Shown: positions 15,853-16,611 of the stretch, in pieces | Numbering within the stretch: position 1 is the stretch's first letter | Layout of the letters: every line of letters starts with the position of its first letter | NCBI GenBank assembly: GCA_947464515.1 | Contig: CANHXF010000013.1 | Location: 1 to 16,611, forward strand | DNA length: 16,611 nt | Reading direction: 5' to 3' | From: Flavobacteriales bacterium | Lineage (GTDB): Bacteria > Bacteroidota > Bacteroidia > NS11-12g > UBA955 | The notes under the pieces: model-generated | Databases searched by the model: none | Told to the model about the DNA's origin: nothing | Seen by the model: only the letters and a program-made list of their open reading frames with translations | Position numbers and translations under genes: made by a program

Positions 15853-16611
15853 TTACTTGATAAACTTTCCTGAGAGTTGTTTATTGCCCCATAGGTCTTC
15901 AATTTTCATAAAATAAACACCTGAAGACAGGTCGGAAATATCTAATAAGTTTAACTCCATCGTCAATCTACGATTTTTAATCAATTGGCCGCTGCAATTA
16001 TAGATCAGCACCTTATAATCACTTGTTTTTTTAATGTTTGATACAACCAGTTGTTGATCGCTATTTACAAAATAAACCCAGCCTTGATTTAATTGCTGTT
16101 TTGGGATATTAGCGTACTGATCAATAATTTTCAATGTCTCAAATGCATCCACTTTGCCATAACCGCTATTCCCATTAGAATCGTTGGTTGTATATTGATC
16201 CTTTCTTGCAGTAAGTCGCCAAAGACTTCTAATTTCTAACGGGGTAAGCCATTCATTGGCTTGTAAATAAAGTGCTACAATCCCAGTTGTATGAGGCGCA
16301 GCCATCGAAGTCCCAGAGAACATCGCCCAGTATACATCATTTCCATTGTACTGTGTTTTGTGCATCAGTTCATTGTTTAACCAACCTGGTACTTGTCGTC
16401 GATGCAAAGCCGACGTTATACTTTGGCCGGGAGCAATAATATCTGGCTTGATTCTACCATTGGGATGCGTTATGCTTTTTGGCATCGGTCCTCGGCTACT
16501 GAAACCCGCGATATCTCCTACTATATTCCAAGGCTGATTAAAATACTCTCCTTTGTAATTTGTCCATTCGTTTCGGTTTATATAAGCTCCGGCTGTCAAA
16601 GTATGGACCCC
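15853..16611 (-). CDS. S8 family subtilisin-like peptidase with T9SS type A sorting domain (5' end off the window)
   Basis: This is the C-terminal 252 residues of a secreted serine protease; the reading frame is open to the right edge (GVHTLTAGAY...). The visible subtilase segment includes GFSSRGPMP, IKPDIIAPGQSITSA and the catalytic serine motif FSGTSMAAPHTTGIVALYLQ, with the Ser codon at 16306-16308. The Asp and His of the triad must lie beyond the window. A domain of about 75 residues at the end (VSNIKKTSDYKVLIYNCSGQ, LLDISDLSSGVYFMKIE, final KFIK) has the form of a T9SS type A sorting domain, so the enzyme should be exported through the type IX system and attached to or released from the surface. 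It is convergent with the N-acyltransferase gene, with 79 bp between them and no clear terminator. The window-internal TTG at 16599 is not a real start. Confidence 0.93.
   Translation of the reverse strand, partial: GVHTLTAGAYINRNEWTNYKGEYFNQPWNIVGDIAGFSSRGPMPKSITHPNGRIKPDIIAPGQSITSALHRRQVPGWLNNELMHKTQYNGNDVYWAMFSGTSMAAPHTTGIVALYLQANEWLTPLEIRSLWRLTARKDQYTTNDSNGNSGYGKVDAFETLKIIDQYANIPKQQLNQGWVYFVNSDQQLVVSNIKKTSDYKVLIYNCSGQLIKNRRLTMELNLLDISDLSSGVYFMKIEDLWGNKQLSGKFIK

Overview
The window is about 16.6 kb of gene-dense chromosome from a free-living member of the Bacteroidota (Bacteroidetes), probably a T9SS-bearing Flavobacteriia/Cytophagia/Sphingobacteriia-type organism and not a gut Bacteroides. 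The evidence is a TonB-dependent receptor followed by a DUF4249 lipoprotein, a secreted subtilase ending in a type IX secretion (T9SS type A) sorting domain, a Bacteroidetes-style UvrA and GyrA, and a lipid acyltransferase pair resembling GlsA/GlsB (OlsF) of this phylum. GC content looks like roughly 40% by eye. I see no tRNA, rRNA, CRISPR array, insertion sequence or prophage gene, and no intergenic gap reaches 300 bp.

Left half, all on the minus strand, read right to left: folB (dihydroneopterin aldolase), a TonB-dependent receptor, a DUF4249 lipoprotein and uvrA. Gaps of 26, 2 and 22 bp suggest one transcription unit. After a 128-bp gap comes a two-domain M16 zinc peptidase with a signal peptide, which ends at a strong hairpin terminator. 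Next is the 5' part of gyrA, which runs off the left edge. Two long open frames needed trimming. The TonB receptor starts at its signal peptide (10837), not at an upstream ATG inside folB. The plus-strand O-acyltransferase starts at 13938, not inside the preceding mutase gene.

Right half, on the plus strand and divergent from folB: a glutaryl-CoA dehydrogenase (gcdH), an alpha-D-phosphohexomutase, a PlsC-like O-acyltransferase and a GNAT/OlsB-like N-acyltransferase, separated by 17, 10 and 51 bp. The last two look like the two enzymes that build an N-acyl, O-acyl amino-acid lipid (glycine or ornithine lipid) of the outer membrane. A 5'-truncated S8 peptidase faces them convergently and runs off the right edge.

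Most of the window is conserved housekeeping and cell-envelope function. The parts most worth a second look are the TonB receptor/DUF4249 pair of unknown substrate placed in a folB-uvrA unit, and the acyl-amino-acid lipid pair with its HX5D acyltransferase motif. I found no convincing new defence or mobile system.
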